A stretch of 64,000 nucleotides of DNA from Candidatus Hydrogenedentota bacterium (GTDB taxonomy: Bacteria; Hydrogenedentota; Hydrogenedentia; Hydrogenedentales; SLHB01), in the NCBI GenBank assembly GCA_029552745.1, contig JAKPDK010000042.1, positions 62,001 to 126,000 on the forward strand, read 5' to 3'. A model generated the notes under the pieces. The model was not told where the DNA came from. It was given only the letters and a program-made list of their open reading frames with translations, and made no database searches. The stretch's first letter is position 1; every line of letters begins with the position of its first letter. Below are positions 26,083 through 35,235 of this stretch, piece after piece. Both the position numbers and the translations under genes were made by a program.

Positions 26083-26514
26083 ATGATTAAGCATTTACGC
26101 GTCCTTGTTGTCGACGATGACCCCGATATTCTAGAAGTATTAAAAACGTTTCTCGTCAGTCGGGGGTACACCGTGGTGACAGCAAATGGCGGTCCAGAAG
26201 GAATTAAAAGCCTGGATTCAGGCCCCTTTGATTTGATCATCACGGACATTGCGATGGCGGGCATCAACGGTTTTCAACTCCTTAAAACGGCGCGGGAACG
26301 TTTTCCTCAAAGCGGCATTGTTTTAATGACCGCCTACGACGAGCGTTATCCTCTTTCGCAAGCATTGAGCGCCGGCGCAGACGGATATATATCCAAACCG
26401 TTCACTTTGAAAAAATTTTCCCTTATTTTTGAACGGGCGTATTGGAAAGCGTTGTCTCGAGAAGACTGGTGGGATGCTCATGATGACGGTTGTCCGGAAC
26501 CGTCCATCCCCTGA
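26083..26514 (+). CDS. Single-domain response regulator (CheY-like receiver)
   Basis: 143 residues. The receiver domain fills residues 4-120: VLVVDDDPDILEVL acidic cluster, phospho-acceptor Asp in LIITDIAMAGINGF, MTAYDE (Thr), and Lys in YISKPFTLKKF. There is no output domain, so it acts by binding a partner. The ATG at 26083 is preferred over a TTG 33 nt upstream because the domain begins right there. The 3' end overlaps the next gene, so they are probably translated together. The cognate kinase is not in the window. Confidence 0.85.
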   Translation: MIKHLRVLVVDDDPDILEVLKTFLVSRGYTVVTANGGPEGIKSLDSGPFDLIITDIAMAGINGFQLLKTARERFPQSGIVLMTAYDERYPLSQALSAGADGYISKPFTLKKFSLIFERAYWKALSREDWWDAHDDGCPEPSIP

Positions 26515-27335
26515 AGAGAAGGTATGGAGTTGCCGGGAGCTTCTCCGAACAAAACGCTGTGTCTGCCGAATTCAACCACGATCAACATCTTCCTCCAGAA
26601 GAAACGCCACCCTTCATCCGGATTGCAGCGCCTCATCATCCTTGGACACGTCCGTTGACAAACGGCCTACGCCACTTCCCTTCTGTACATTTTGAGGAAA
26701 AACCTCCTTCTGACGTTTGCCGAGACTTGCAGCGCCGTCAAATTGACTGTGGTTTGGTTTCCCCTCTAGAAGCCTGGCAAATGGACACCGCCCGGGTTGT
26801 CCCCGGAATCGGCGTTAGTAGTATCGGGGGAGCTTTTCCCTGTTCCCTTTTCGTGCGGGAATCGTGCCAAGCGCCGCGAAGAATTGCTCTTGCCAAGGAG
26901 GCACAAGCAGATGCCCAGATAGTTTGTTTAGTTTTGGCGCAGTGTTTGCAAATCTATCCTGAACTCCTGTCTGCAGAGCAGAATCCAGAAATGCTTGAAC
27001 GTGTAGACGCTTGGATGCCCGCGGAGGACTTCTCAGGACAACCTGCCTACACGCAACGTCTCGATCTTTCAAAACTCTGGCATCAAACAACAGGAACGCC
27101 TCTGGTGCGTGCGTTGTGGGTAATTAACTCGCAAACGTCATCGGTTGAAATCCGACGGGTACTCGCACTGTCCTTACGCCGTTGGGAAGAAGAATCTCTC
27201 CATAAGCATATTCCCATTGTGCAAGGGTTTTATTATAAGATGGGCACAGCAGAAGTAGAAGGCATTCAGTTGATGGCACGGTGTGCGGCAAAATACGGTA
27301 TTTGTTCCGGCAGCGGGGAGATTGTCTTTTGTTGA
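26490..27335 (+). CDS. MqnA/MqnD-fold protein (VitK2_biosynth family), divergent
   Basis: Up to 281 residues. From about residue 41 it follows the MqnA/periplasmic-binding-like fold: IRIAAPHHPWTRPLTNGL, DCGLVSPLEAWQ, VPGIGVSSIGGAFPCSLFV, RIALAKEAQADAQIVCLVLAQ, DLSKLWHQTTGTPLVRALWVIN. In the futalosine menaquinone pathway MqnA is a chorismate dehydratase, but key residues cannot be verified by eye and several positions look diverged. The start is uncertain: TTG 26490 overlaps the regulator gene by 25 nt and GTG 26559 is an alternative. It may be a ligand-binding relative working with the neighbouring glycosyltransferases rather than a menaquinone enzyme. Confidence 0.6.
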   Translation: MSGTVHPLKRRYGVAGSFSEQNAVSAEFNHDQHLPPEETPPFIRIAAPHHPWTRPLTNGLRHFPSVHFEEKPPSDVCRDLQRRQIDCGLVSPLEAWQMDTARVVPGIGVSSIGGAFPCSLFVRESCQAPRRIALAKEAQADAQIVCLVLAQCLQIYPELLSAEQNPEMLERVDAWMPAEDFSGQPAYTQRLDLSKLWHQTTGTPLVRALWVINSQTSSVEIRRVLALSLRRWEEESLHKHIPIVQGFYYKMGTAEVEGIQLMARCAAKYGICSGSGEIVFC

Positions 27336-29278
27336 AACCGCCAGACAGAAAAAGTTCCTCTGACTCTCCCGACACGGAGATTTCACCGGTACTGTTGTTT
27401 CAAACTCTTCAGGGTTTCCTGCCGGAGTTTATTCAACGCATGCTGGTGGTCGCTTCGGAAAACGCGACACTAACCAAGTCTTCCTTTCCTCAGAAACTCG
27501 AAGACGCAGACCATTCAGAGCGTGTGGTGGAATTTGCCACCCCTTCGTATCTCGAAGCATTACTCGAACAGAACTCATATGCCAAATACGATGCGATCTT
27601 GTTTTGTCCAGACACGGAGCGCCCTTTCGATTTCGTGCCATACGTCCACATCATTTCCAAAGCGCTCACGCCGCAAGGTTGGATATTCTGGGTCACAAGA
27701 TCCGAGCCTTGCTCCGCAGACCTGCTTGATAGACTCAACGATGTAAACATGGAACTGTACGTCATTTGGGACGCCATGCCATCATCTCTCGTGGCGTCGC
27801 CCCAACCCTTTTCCTGGGTACGGAGAACCCGACAAGACGAGATAAAAGGGGACCCAGTCTTATTTCATTGTCTTGCATTTGTGCCCAAAAATTATGATCC
27901 CCTGGCGCATGCGCGTGCATTGCTGCTCGATGGCGCACCGGGTCCGGCGTTTAACGTGTTAACTTTTGTTCCGGAAGTCTATCTCGAAAATCCGCCCGTA
28001 CGTGCAGCCGTCAAGGCGGAACAAGCCTTGTGTTTGCTTGCATGGGATCAGGCAGCATCGGACGGGCTCACGCTGCCGAGATTTCACCTCGCCCAGGCTT
28101 TTTTTGCTCAAGCAACCGCCGCCGATCCCCATTGCCATTTGGCTTATTGTGTTCAAGCGGAGTTCTGGCATCGTTTAGGTGACGATTACATGGCTGCCCG
28201 GACCCTCCGCTCCATTCAGCACGTTGCCCCTCAAGAGACAACAGCGACTCAACTGAATACGTATACTTCTCATCCCGCAGTACCTACAAAGCCATGGGAA
28301 CCGCCCGAGTGGAACGAGGGCACGTCGCTGCCGCGAATCTTGCTCATCACCGATAACCGACCCAATTATGGTTTGGACGTGTTGTATGCGGGGTTGTTCC
28401 GGGTCCTAGGCGCTGACCATGTTTTAGAGTTCCCCCACAAACCTACCCTGCACGGAGGACAGCCGGAGCGTTTTGCCGACTATCCGTGCTGTTTTTGTCT
28501 TCCCGGCGAAGCTGTCACGTTGGAACAAGTATGTGACGAACTGCGGTCCGGCAGGTTTGATTTGCTATTATTCGGCGACGTGGAACGGACGCTGGAACGG
28601 GAGCAAGCCCTTCAGGTGGTCCGCGCCGCCGACCGAATCCCCGTGTTCCTATTGGACATGTTGGATGATTTCCGCGACAACCGCCCCGAAGTCTGTGACT
28701 GGCTACAATTGAAGCACTTCGCAGGTTATTTTAAACGTGAAATGTTGACGTGTGTCTCTTACGGCAACGGAGTATTCCCCCTACCGTTCGCCTATCCCGA
28801 GGAACGCATGCCGACCTCTTTTCCGGAAGACCGTCCGTATCTTCTCTTTTGGGCAGGACAACGCCAATTCGGAATTCGTAAACTCGCCCTGGAATATCTG
28901 GAACGACGTTTCAACGTGGATTTTTCCACGCGTTACACGCAAGCGGAATACGTCAGTATCCTACAATCCTCGCACATTGGGCTGGACTTCTCCGGGTTTG
29001 GGTTTGACACCGTGCGCTATTGGGAAGTACCGGCACACGGCGCCATGCTGTTAGCCGAACGGCGCCCCACCTGCATTCCCTTCGATTTCACGGACGGAGA
29101 ATCTGCGGTATTTTTTGATGACATACCTGACCTGGAAAAGAAACTGCTGTATTATGGAACGCATAAGGAAGAGACAATTGCTATTGCGCGCCGAGGATAC
29201 GACCACGTGAAACGGTATCACACGGCAACCTTGCGGGCAAAGCACCTACTCGGCTGGATAGCGCAAACCATGAGGTAG
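27329..29278 (+). CDS. Large CgeB-like glycosyltransferase with methyltransferase-like and TPR-like N-terminal parts (copy 1)
   Basis: About 649 residues. Residues ~30-190 resemble a degenerate SAM-methyltransferase fold (AKYDAILFCPDTE, ISKALTPQGWIFWV). Residues ~200-300 are TPR-like helices. From about 325 a GT-B transferase of CgeB type follows: PNYGLDVLYAGL, FPHKPTLHG, FDLLLFGDVERT, then SGFGFDTVRYWEVPAHGAML and AVFFDDIPDLEKKLLYY in the nucleotide-sugar half. A GTG start at 27281 is possible. TTG 27329 has GGGGAG 8 nt upstream and nearly abuts the previous stop. A paralogue follows 6 nt downstream. A protein- or flagellin-glycosylating role is conceivable but unproven. Confidence 0.75.
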   Translation: MLKPPDRKSSSDSPDTEISPVLLFQTLQGFLPEFIQRMLVVASENATLTKSSFPQKLEDADHSERVVEFATPSYLEALLEQNSYAKYDAILFCPDTERPFDFVPYVHIISKALTPQGWIFWVTRSEPCSADLLDRLNDVNMELYVIWDAMPSSLVASPQPFSWVRRTRQDEIKGDPVLFHCLAFVPKNYDPLAHARALLLDGAPGPAFNVLTFVPEVYLENPPVRAAVKAEQALCLLAWDQAASDGLTLPRFHLAQAFFAQATAADPHCHLAYCVQAEFWHRLGDDYMAARTLRSIQHVAPQETTATQLNTYTSHPAVPTKPWEPPEWNEGTSLPRILLITDNRPNYGLDVLYAGLFRVLGADHVLEFPHKPTLHGGQPERFADYPCCFCLPGEAVTLEQVCDELRSGRFDLLLFGDVERTLEREQALQVVRAADRIPVFLLDMLDDFRDNRPEVCDWLQLKHFAGYFKREMLTCVSYGNGVFPLPFAYPEERMPTSFPEDRPYLLFWAGQRQFGIRKLALEYLERRFNVDFSTRYTQAEYVSILQSSHIGLDFSGFGFDTVRYWEVPAHGAMLLAERRPTCIPFDFTDGESAVFFDDIPDLEKKLLYYGTHKEETIAIARRGYDHVKRYHTATLRAKHLLGWIAQTMR

Positions 29279-29284
29279 GCTTTT

Positions 29285-31099
29285 ATGGAACACCTTTTCC
29301 CCCCTTCCTTTTATGTAGAACGTCTTCCTGCCCATGTCGAAAACCTCTTCATTGTGGGCGGTCCATCCGACACGAAGAATCTCGCTATTCAAAGAGGTAT
29401 GCGGGTGTCGTACTGGACAAACGTTGACGAGTTCTGTGCCGATTCGACACAAGGCGACTCTTGGACCTCGTGTGATGCGGTGCTTGTGTTTTTTGCCACT
29501 TTAGAAGAAGCTCGAGCAGAACGATTCTGGACGAAAGCCGCCGCGGCATTGGGGAAGAATGTGTACCTATTTACGGCGTTCCAGTCAAACATCTCACCTG
29601 ATGGGCAGTTTTCACCTGAGGAGTTGCGCCCGTTTCTCACCGAGTTCGGCTGGACGTTGTATCTCACGTGGGAAGCGCGCAACGAACAGAATGAAGTCGT
29701 CACTATCCCTTTGTACGTTTGGGTACGAAACCAATATGACCCGATAACCCACGCAAAAATCCTGCGAGAAGCGGGAAAACCCGCGGAAGCCTATGAGATT
29801 CTTTCTATGATCCCGGGAGAACGACTCACCGAAGCGAAGGCAAACGCGTTAGTCGATGCAGAAATGCAACGGTGTTTATTGGATTTAGAAAAACGATTGC
29901 CCAATACCTACCAATTGCAACTATTCTTTACTTCTCTGAATCTTTTTTATCACGCCGTTTCGATTGACCCCCTTCTACAGGAGCCCTATCACTGCCAGGC
30001 TGCGTTTTGGGAACGCATCGGCATGCCGGATATGGGGCGCCGACTGTTGCGTTCCCTAAACTACGCCTCCCAGCAACCTGTGTGTGAGCACTGCCGATCG
30101 TTGTTTCAGGAAGAGGCGCCAAAATTGCCTGACATCTTTTCCCGAACTAGAAAAATACGACGTGTCCTGTTTTTAATTCCTCCGGAACCCAACTATGGTT
30201 TGGATGTGCTTTACGATGGTTTGTGCGACGTTTTGGACGATGAAAACGTCGTTGATTTTCCAAATAAACCGACACTACACGGCGATCGCCCAATCACTCA
30301 AGCCAACTATCCCTGTATGTTCCAGCGGAAAAGTCAAGCGCTTCCTCCCGACGAAATTGTGGCACGTCTGGATAAAAACGATTTCGATATCGTTTTGTAT
30401 GGAGATGTCAGAGGAACGATGGATGCGGCAGGTTTGCCGCATTTATTGCGGCGTGTTACCGCGCCGATTGTGCTCGTGGACCAAGAAGACACTCCTGTCG
30501 ACCATTCTCAAGAACGGGAAACACATTTGGGTGTGCGGTTTGCTCTGCAATTCAAACGCGAGAAACTCTCCGGTATTCGCTACGCAGCCCGTACCTATCC
30601 TCTTCCCTTTGCCTTCCCGGAGTCTTACCTACCGCAACACCAGCCTGTACACCGCGAACGTACAGTTTTTTGGGCAGGACACCGTATGTTTGGCCTGCGC
30701 CGACTGTATCTCGAGTATGTGGAGCAACAGTTCGGACTCCAACTTGACCGACTTCTTCCGCCGGATCAATACGCCGCTGAAATGCTATCTTCGCAAATTG
30801 GGTTGAGCTTTTTCGGGTTTGGTTTTGATACGGTGAGATACTGGGAAATCCCTGCTCACGGCTGCATGCTCCTTGCGGAACGCCCGCCCATTGAAATCCC
30901 AGAGAACTTCAGAGATGGGGAGTCGGCTGCCTTTTTCGATGACCTACCTGAATTGTCAAGAAAATTGGAATACTATCTAGCCCATCCGTCGGAGGTGCAG
31001 CGCATAGCGGAAGCCGGTCACCGCTTATTACGTCGTCATCATACGGGTAAAGCACGTGCGGAACAGATGCTGGAGCGTATCGAACGCTGCCTCTTTTAA
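29285..31099 (+). CDS. Large CgeB-like glycosyltransferase (copy 2)
   Basis: 604 residues, a tandem paralogue of the gene before it and built alike. The first domain is Rossmann-like (VENLFIVGGPSDTKNLAIQ, CDAVLVFFATLEEARAE), then TPR-like helices (DPITHAKILREAGKPAEAYEIL), then the GT-B part (PNYGLDVLYDGL, FPNKPTLHG, FDIVLYGDVRGT, FGFDTVRYWEIPAHGCMLLAE, AAFFDDLPELSRKLEYY). The ribosome site AGGTAGG is formed inside the stop of copy 1, so the pair is tightly coupled. Near-identical C-terminal motifs but a diverged N-terminal domain suggest the two copies use different acceptors. Confidence 0.77.
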   Translation: MEHLFPPSFYVERLPAHVENLFIVGGPSDTKNLAIQRGMRVSYWTNVDEFCADSTQGDSWTSCDAVLVFFATLEEARAERFWTKAAAALGKNVYLFTAFQSNISPDGQFSPEELRPFLTEFGWTLYLTWEARNEQNEVVTIPLYVWVRNQYDPITHAKILREAGKPAEAYEILSMIPGERLTEAKANALVDAEMQRCLLDLEKRLPNTYQLQLFFTSLNLFYHAVSIDPLLQEPYHCQAAFWERIGMPDMGRRLLRSLNYASQQPVCEHCRSLFQEEAPKLPDIFSRTRKIRRVLFLIPPEPNYGLDVLYDGLCDVLDDENVVDFPNKPTLHGDRPITQANYPCMFQRKSQALPPDEIVARLDKNDFDIVLYGDVRGTMDAAGLPHLLRRVTAPIVLVDQEDTPVDHSQERETHLGVRFALQFKREKLSGIRYAARTYPLPFAFPESYLPQHQPVHRERTVFWAGHRMFGLRRLYLEYVEQQFGLQLDRLLPPDQYAAEMLSSQIGLSFFGFGFDTVRYWEIPAHGCMLLAERPPIEIPENFRDGESAAFFDDLPELSRKLEYYLAHPSEVQRIAEAGHRLLRRHHTGKARAEQMLERIERCLF

Positions 31100-31151
31100 G
31101 TCCTCAAGCCTCTCAGATTTGCCGAACGCGTCACACAGATTCTTTTTCGAA

Positions 31152-33086
31152 TTATTCGCGATTGGTCTCGTTGGGCTGTTCCAGATGTCGAAGAAAATCC
31201 TTTGCTTTTCTAAATTCAGGTTGCAGTTCGAGGGCGCGACGGGCGTGCGCCAGTGCCTTTTCTCGATTTCCTAAGGATTCCAAAGCCACCGCTAAGTTCA
31301 GCTCAGTGTCCGCATCCAGAGGCTGAAGCTCGAGAGCCGTTTCGAAGCACCGGACCGCATCTTTTGGGTTGCCTTGCATCAGATACGCCGCCCCCATGTT
31401 GCTCCAAATACTTGCTTGAGTGTTCGAATAAAGCAACGCTTGTGTAAAACAGTCAATTGCTTTTTCATACTCCCCTCGCACCAAATAGATGTTTCCGAGA
31501 TTATTCCATGCGTCCCCGTAATAGGGGTTCTGTTCTAACGCTGCGGCATATGCCGCTTCCGCCTCGCTCCAACGCCCCTGTTCTGCTAATAACGCACCAA
31601 GATTGGTATGGGCAACATAATTTTCCGGGTCGATCTTCAACGCCGTGCGGAAGGCGTTCTCGGCATCTTCCCTCTTACCGACTGCCGCATAGAGCCTCCC
31701 CATTCCCACGAGAGCCGACGGCTGACTGGGATTCAGACGAAGGGCTTCCATAAGATGTCGCTGCGCCCCCTCTATGTCGCCGCGATCAAATAGAACCGCG
31801 CCAAGCGTCGCATGAGCAAGGTCATCTTCAGGCTCAACATCGATGACCCGCCGGAAAACCGTCTCCGTCGAGCGCCAGTGGCCGACATAGTGATAGGAAG
31901 TTATCGCGAAGACAGTCGCGAGCGTTCCTCCTAATACCGGCGTTGAAAGAACCGGGCTTCCCAGAACCCGCAAGATATCCGTGCCTCCCCAAACCAGCAT
32001 CAGGAGCAGTCCGATAGAGGGGATATACATATATCGCGCGGCAATAGAATGCCCTCCGACATGCACAATTCCCGATACCGGCGCTAACGTGATGAGAAAC
32101 CAGAACCACCCCACAGCGGCATAGGGCGCCCGCTTGAAGAACATGCATACTACCACCGTGATTAGACCCAACAAGACACAACTTCCCAATACACGCCCCA
32201 GCGGCTCAACCTCACCGTACAAAGGATAATGAGGGGACAAAGAAAACGGCACAAATGTTTTGGTGAGATACCGTACATAGTAAACGGGCACGTGAGATAG
32301 ACGCGCCACCCACGATATCTCTTCCGAGGTGCGCAACGAGCCTCCCATCCGGGCCGCATATACACTCATTACCATGATCGCAACCGATATTAGAAACAGC
32401 GGTAGTTTTTCCAACACGGTTTTTAGGACATACCCATTCAACCTTGAGGGAGATAGCCGCTGCAACGGCCAAATGTCGAGAAGCAGGAGCGCAGCAGGAA
32501 GCGTCATCGCCATGGCTTTTGACATAGCGCTGCAGAGGAAAAGAAACGTCACGATCAGGTAACTGGAGACATGTCTGCGTCTCGTGTAGCGCGCATATGC
32601 CCCGAGGCTCAATAACCAGAAAAAAGCAAAAAGGACGTCTTTTCGACTCGAGACCCAAACTACGGGCTCCACGTTCAAAGGATGCATACCAAACAACAAC
32701 GCTAAGAAAAGGCTTCGATATAGCGAGTTGGTGAGCGAAGTAAAAACTAAAAATATGAGTACAACGTTTGAAATATGTACCAGTAGATTAGTGGCATGAA
32801 ACCCAACCGGGCTGCTACCAAATAGAGACGCATCCAGTTGGTAGGATAACCATGTCAGCGGATGCCAAAGCCCTATACTGGGAACAAAAGCCCGCCGAAT
32901 ATTCTCAAGAGTCAATCCCGTCAGTACGTGCGGGTTTGCGGTTACATAGATGGGGTCGTCGTAGTTGAGAAACTCAAAACGAACAACGCGCGCATAGACA
33001 GCCCCTGTCCATGCCACCAAGAGCAGAACGGCGCAGAGAACTTCCGACGTTCGACGTGTCTCTCGCCCATTGTCCGTAACGATCAT
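31152..33086 (-). CDS. Multispanning membrane protein with C-terminal TPR repeats (TMTC/PMT-like)
   Basis: 644 residues. The first ~390 residues carry about ten membrane helices, with FEFLNYDDPIYVTANPHVLTG near the N-terminus (acidic residues in the first external loop) and LFGMHPLNVEPVVWVSSRKDVL. Both are hallmarks of the TMTC/protein-O-mannosyltransferase-like class. The C-terminal ~230 residues are six or so TPRs (ALKIDPENYVAHTNLGALLAEQGRWSEAEAAYAAALEQNP and similar). It probably glycosylates exported protein or lipid from a polyprenyl donor. The donor and target are unknown. Confidence 0.75.
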   Translation of the reverse strand: MIVTDNGRETRRTSEVLCAVLLLVAWTGAVYARVVRFEFLNYDDPIYVTANPHVLTGLTLENIRRAFVPSIGLWHPLTWLSYQLDASLFGSSPVGFHATNLLVHISNVVLIFLVFTSLTNSLYRSLFLALLFGMHPLNVEPVVWVSSRKDVLFAFFWLLSLGAYARYTRRRHVSSYLIVTFLFLCSAMSKAMAMTLPAALLLLDIWPLQRLSPSRLNGYVLKTVLEKLPLFLISVAIMVMSVYAARMGGSLRTSEEISWVARLSHVPVYYVRYLTKTFVPFSLSPHYPLYGEVEPLGRVLGSCVLLGLITVVVCMFFKRAPYAAVGWFWFLITLAPVSGIVHVGGHSIAARYMYIPSIGLLLMLVWGGTDILRVLGSPVLSTPVLGGTLATVFAITSYHYVGHWRSTETVFRRVIDVEPEDDLAHATLGAVLFDRGDIEGAQRHLMEALRLNPSQPSALVGMGRLYAAVGKREDAENAFRTALKIDPENYVAHTNLGALLAEQGRWSEAEAAYAAALEQNPYYGDAWNNLGNIYLVRGEYEKAIDCFTQALLYSNTQASIWSNMGAAYLMQGNPKDAVRCFETALELQPLDADTELNLAVALESLGNREKALAHARRALELQPEFRKAKDFLRHLEQPNETNRE

Positions 33087-33097
33087 TCGCTCTCTGA

Positions 33098-33457
33098 TTA
33101 CGGCGCTACGCGCACAATTCGGTTATTTGCATCGACGTACACCACCTTCGGAACATGCCGTTGCGCTTCCTCAGGTGTCATCAGCGCGTACGTCAACACA
33201 ATGACGAGGTCGCCTTTCATTCCACACCGTGCAGCGGGCCCGTTCAGGCACACGACCCCGCTACCCCGTTTGCCCTCGATGAGGTAGGTTTCAATGCGCG
33301 TTCCGTTGTTTAGATTCAGCACCTGGATACGTTCGAACGGCAACATACCGGCGGCTTCCATAAGTATGGGGTCAAGCGTCAGACTCCCCTCATACTCTAG
33401 GTTGGCTTCCGTAACCACCGCCCGGTGAATCTTGCTCTTCAAAATATGCAGCAACAT
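33098..33457 (-). CDS. panD: Aspartate 1-decarboxylase
   Basis: 119 residues, normal length. A pyruvoyl enzyme that makes beta-alanine from aspartate for pantothenate. Self-processing occurs at Gly24-Ser25 in YEGSLTLD, which is intact. KSKIHRAVVTEANLEYEGS and NGTRIETYLIEGKRGSG are family signatures. It follows panC by 25 nt and completes the pantothenate set with panB and panC. Confidence 0.96.
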   Translation of the reverse strand: MLLHILKSKIHRAVVTEANLEYEGSLTLDPILMEAAGMLPFERIQVLNLNNGTRIETYLIEGKRGSGVVCLNGPAARCGMKGDLVIVLTYALMTPEEAQRHVPKVVYVDANNRIVRVAP

Positions 33458-33482
33458 CTCGAATAAGACCTCATGTTTCTTA

Positions 33483-34337
33483 TCATGTTACGATGCCCGA
33501 TTCGGCATCAAACATAATATTATCAATCAGTCGCGTCTGCCCGACGTAAGCGGCGACCGCAAGCAATACGCGTCCACGGATTTCCGACACGGGTTGCATC
33601 TCGTCAGCATCCACTAACTCAATATAATCAATCTGGACACCGCTCATCGCGTTGCGAACCGCGTCCACAATAGCGTCCACCCTACGTTCGCCAGATTCCA
33701 AAAGGCGCTGGGCTTCCAAAAGCCCGCGGGATAGGCAAAGCGCCCGTGCCCGTTCTTCAGCAGACAAATAAACATTACGCGAACTCATCGCTAGCCCATC
33801 CGGCTCGCGCACGATCGGCAGGACAACGATCTCGATTCCAAAATCCAGGTCCCGCGTCATGCGCCGAATTACCGCCGCTTGTTGAGCATCCTTTTGCCCA
33901 AAATACGCACGGTGCGGGCAAACGGCATGGAACAACTTCGTGACCACCGTCGTAACGCAGCGAAAATGCGTGGGCCTCGAACGACCACACAGGCCCTCCG
34001 TTAAGCGACGCACCTCCACATACGTCGCATAGTTGGGCGGATACATCCTCTCAACCCTCGGCGCATACACCGCATCAATACCGATGCGCTCCGCCAATTC
34101 ACAGTCCGCTTCAAAGGTACGCGGATACCGATTGTAATCCTCGTGGGGAGCAAACTGAGTCGGGTTAACAAAAATACTGAGCACAGAAACATCGTTTTGC
34201 TCCACGGAAGCACGCATCAGCGAAGCATGGCCTTCGTGCAAGGCACCCATGGTTGGCACAAACCCAATCCAATTTCCTTCGGCACGTCGGGCATACGCCC
34301 ATGCCCTCATTTCATCCGCTGTCTCGATAATCCTCAT
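33483..34337 (-). CDS. panC: Pantothenate synthetase
   Basis: 284 residues. Joins pantoate and beta-alanine with ATP. Signature motifs are GFVPTMGALHEGHASLMRAS (HxGH), SIFVNPTQFAPHEDYNRYPRT, FRCVTTVVTKLFHAVCPHRAYFGQKDAQQ and AMSSRNVYLSAEER (KMSKS-like loop). Its ATG overlaps the panB stop by 4 nt, so it is translationally coupled. Confidence 0.97.
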   Translation of the reverse strand: MRIIETADEMRAWAYARRAEGNWIGFVPTMGALHEGHASLMRASVEQNDVSVLSIFVNPTQFAPHEDYNRYPRTFEADCELAERIGIDAVYAPRVERMYPPNYATYVEVRRLTEGLCGRSRPTHFRCVTTVVTKLFHAVCPHRAYFGQKDAQQAAVIRRMTRDLDFGIEIVVLPIVREPDGLAMSSRNVYLSAEERARALCLSRGLLEAQRLLESGERRVDAIVDAVRNAMSGVQIDYIELVDADEMQPVSEIRGRVLLAVAAYVGQTRLIDNIMFDAESGIVT

Positions 34338-35131
34338 CGGTGTTCGTGCTCCTCCGATGGAAAACTGCCGTCTTTTACCTCTTGAATGTAGGTGTTCACA
34401 GCACGACGAATGCCCTCGGCGACATTCTCGTACACTTTGAAATAGGAACGCGGCGGATGGAACCCTAGAATATCATGCAGGATCAAGACCTGCCCGTCAC
34501 ATCCCGCGCCGGACCCAATTCCTATCGTGGGTATATCCAGCGAGGTCGTTATCTCCGCCGCTACATCGGCTTGCACCAGTTCGAGCACTAGAGCAAAACA
34601 GCCCGCCTCTTGCAGGGATAGGGCTTCTTCCCGCAAACGGGCACGAGCCTCTTCCCCTCTACCTTGAACCTTGTAACCGCCGATTTGATGCACACTCTGC
34701 GGCGTGAACCCAATATGCCCCATGACGGGAATCCCCGCTCTCAAAATACCGCGTATGACGTCGCCGAATTTGTCTGCAGGTCCTTCGAGCTTTATAGCGT
34801 GCGCCCCGGCTTCAGCAACAAACCTCCCGGCATTGCGTACCGCTTCCTCCGTACTGACTTGATAAGATAAGAACGGCATGTCAGCCACGATGAGGGCGTG
34901 TTCCACGGCACGCGATACCATCTTGACATGGCGCACCATGTCATCCATGGTGATGCCCAGGGTATCTGGTAAACCCATGACGTTGTTCGCACAAGAGTCG
35001 CCCACCAGCACGATGTCAATCCCGCATTCATCCAGGATTTTTGCGGTGGGGTAGTCATAGGCAGTAAGCGCGGTTATCTTCTCTCCCGCTCGTTTTCGTT
35101 CTTGCAAGGTAGTTGTGCGTATCCGCACCAT
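34334..35131 (-). CDS. panB: 3-methyl-2-oxobutanoate hydroxymethyltransferase
   Basis: 265 residues. Transfers a one-carbon unit from methylene-tetrahydrofolate to ketoisovalerate to make ketopantoate. KITALTAYDYPTAKILDE, DIVLVGDSCANNVMG, GHIGFTPQSVHQIGGYKVQGR and IPTIGIGSGAGCDGQVLILHDILG are all present. AGGAGG lies 7 nt before the ATG. Its need for a folate cofactor fits with folK immediately upstream. Confidence 0.97.
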   Translation of the reverse strand: MVRIRTTTLQERKRAGEKITALTAYDYPTAKILDECGIDIVLVGDSCANNVMGLPDTLGITMDDMVRHVKMVSRAVEHALIVADMPFLSYQVSTEEAVRNAGRFVAEAGAHAIKLEGPADKFGDVIRGILRAGIPVMGHIGFTPQSVHQIGGYKVQGRGEEARARLREEALSLQEAGCFALVLELVQADVAAEITTSLDIPTIGIGSGAGCDGQVLILHDILGFHPPRSYFKVYENVAEGIRRAVNTYIQEVKDGSFPSEEHEHR

Positions 35132-35235
35132 GATGTGTCCTCCTGAACCGCGACGGCGGCAAGACGCCGTTCGACGATTACGGCCTTGCCTTTCCTAACC
35201 GTCTCGGTCCCTTCTAGGGCTCCAAGCGTTGCGGC

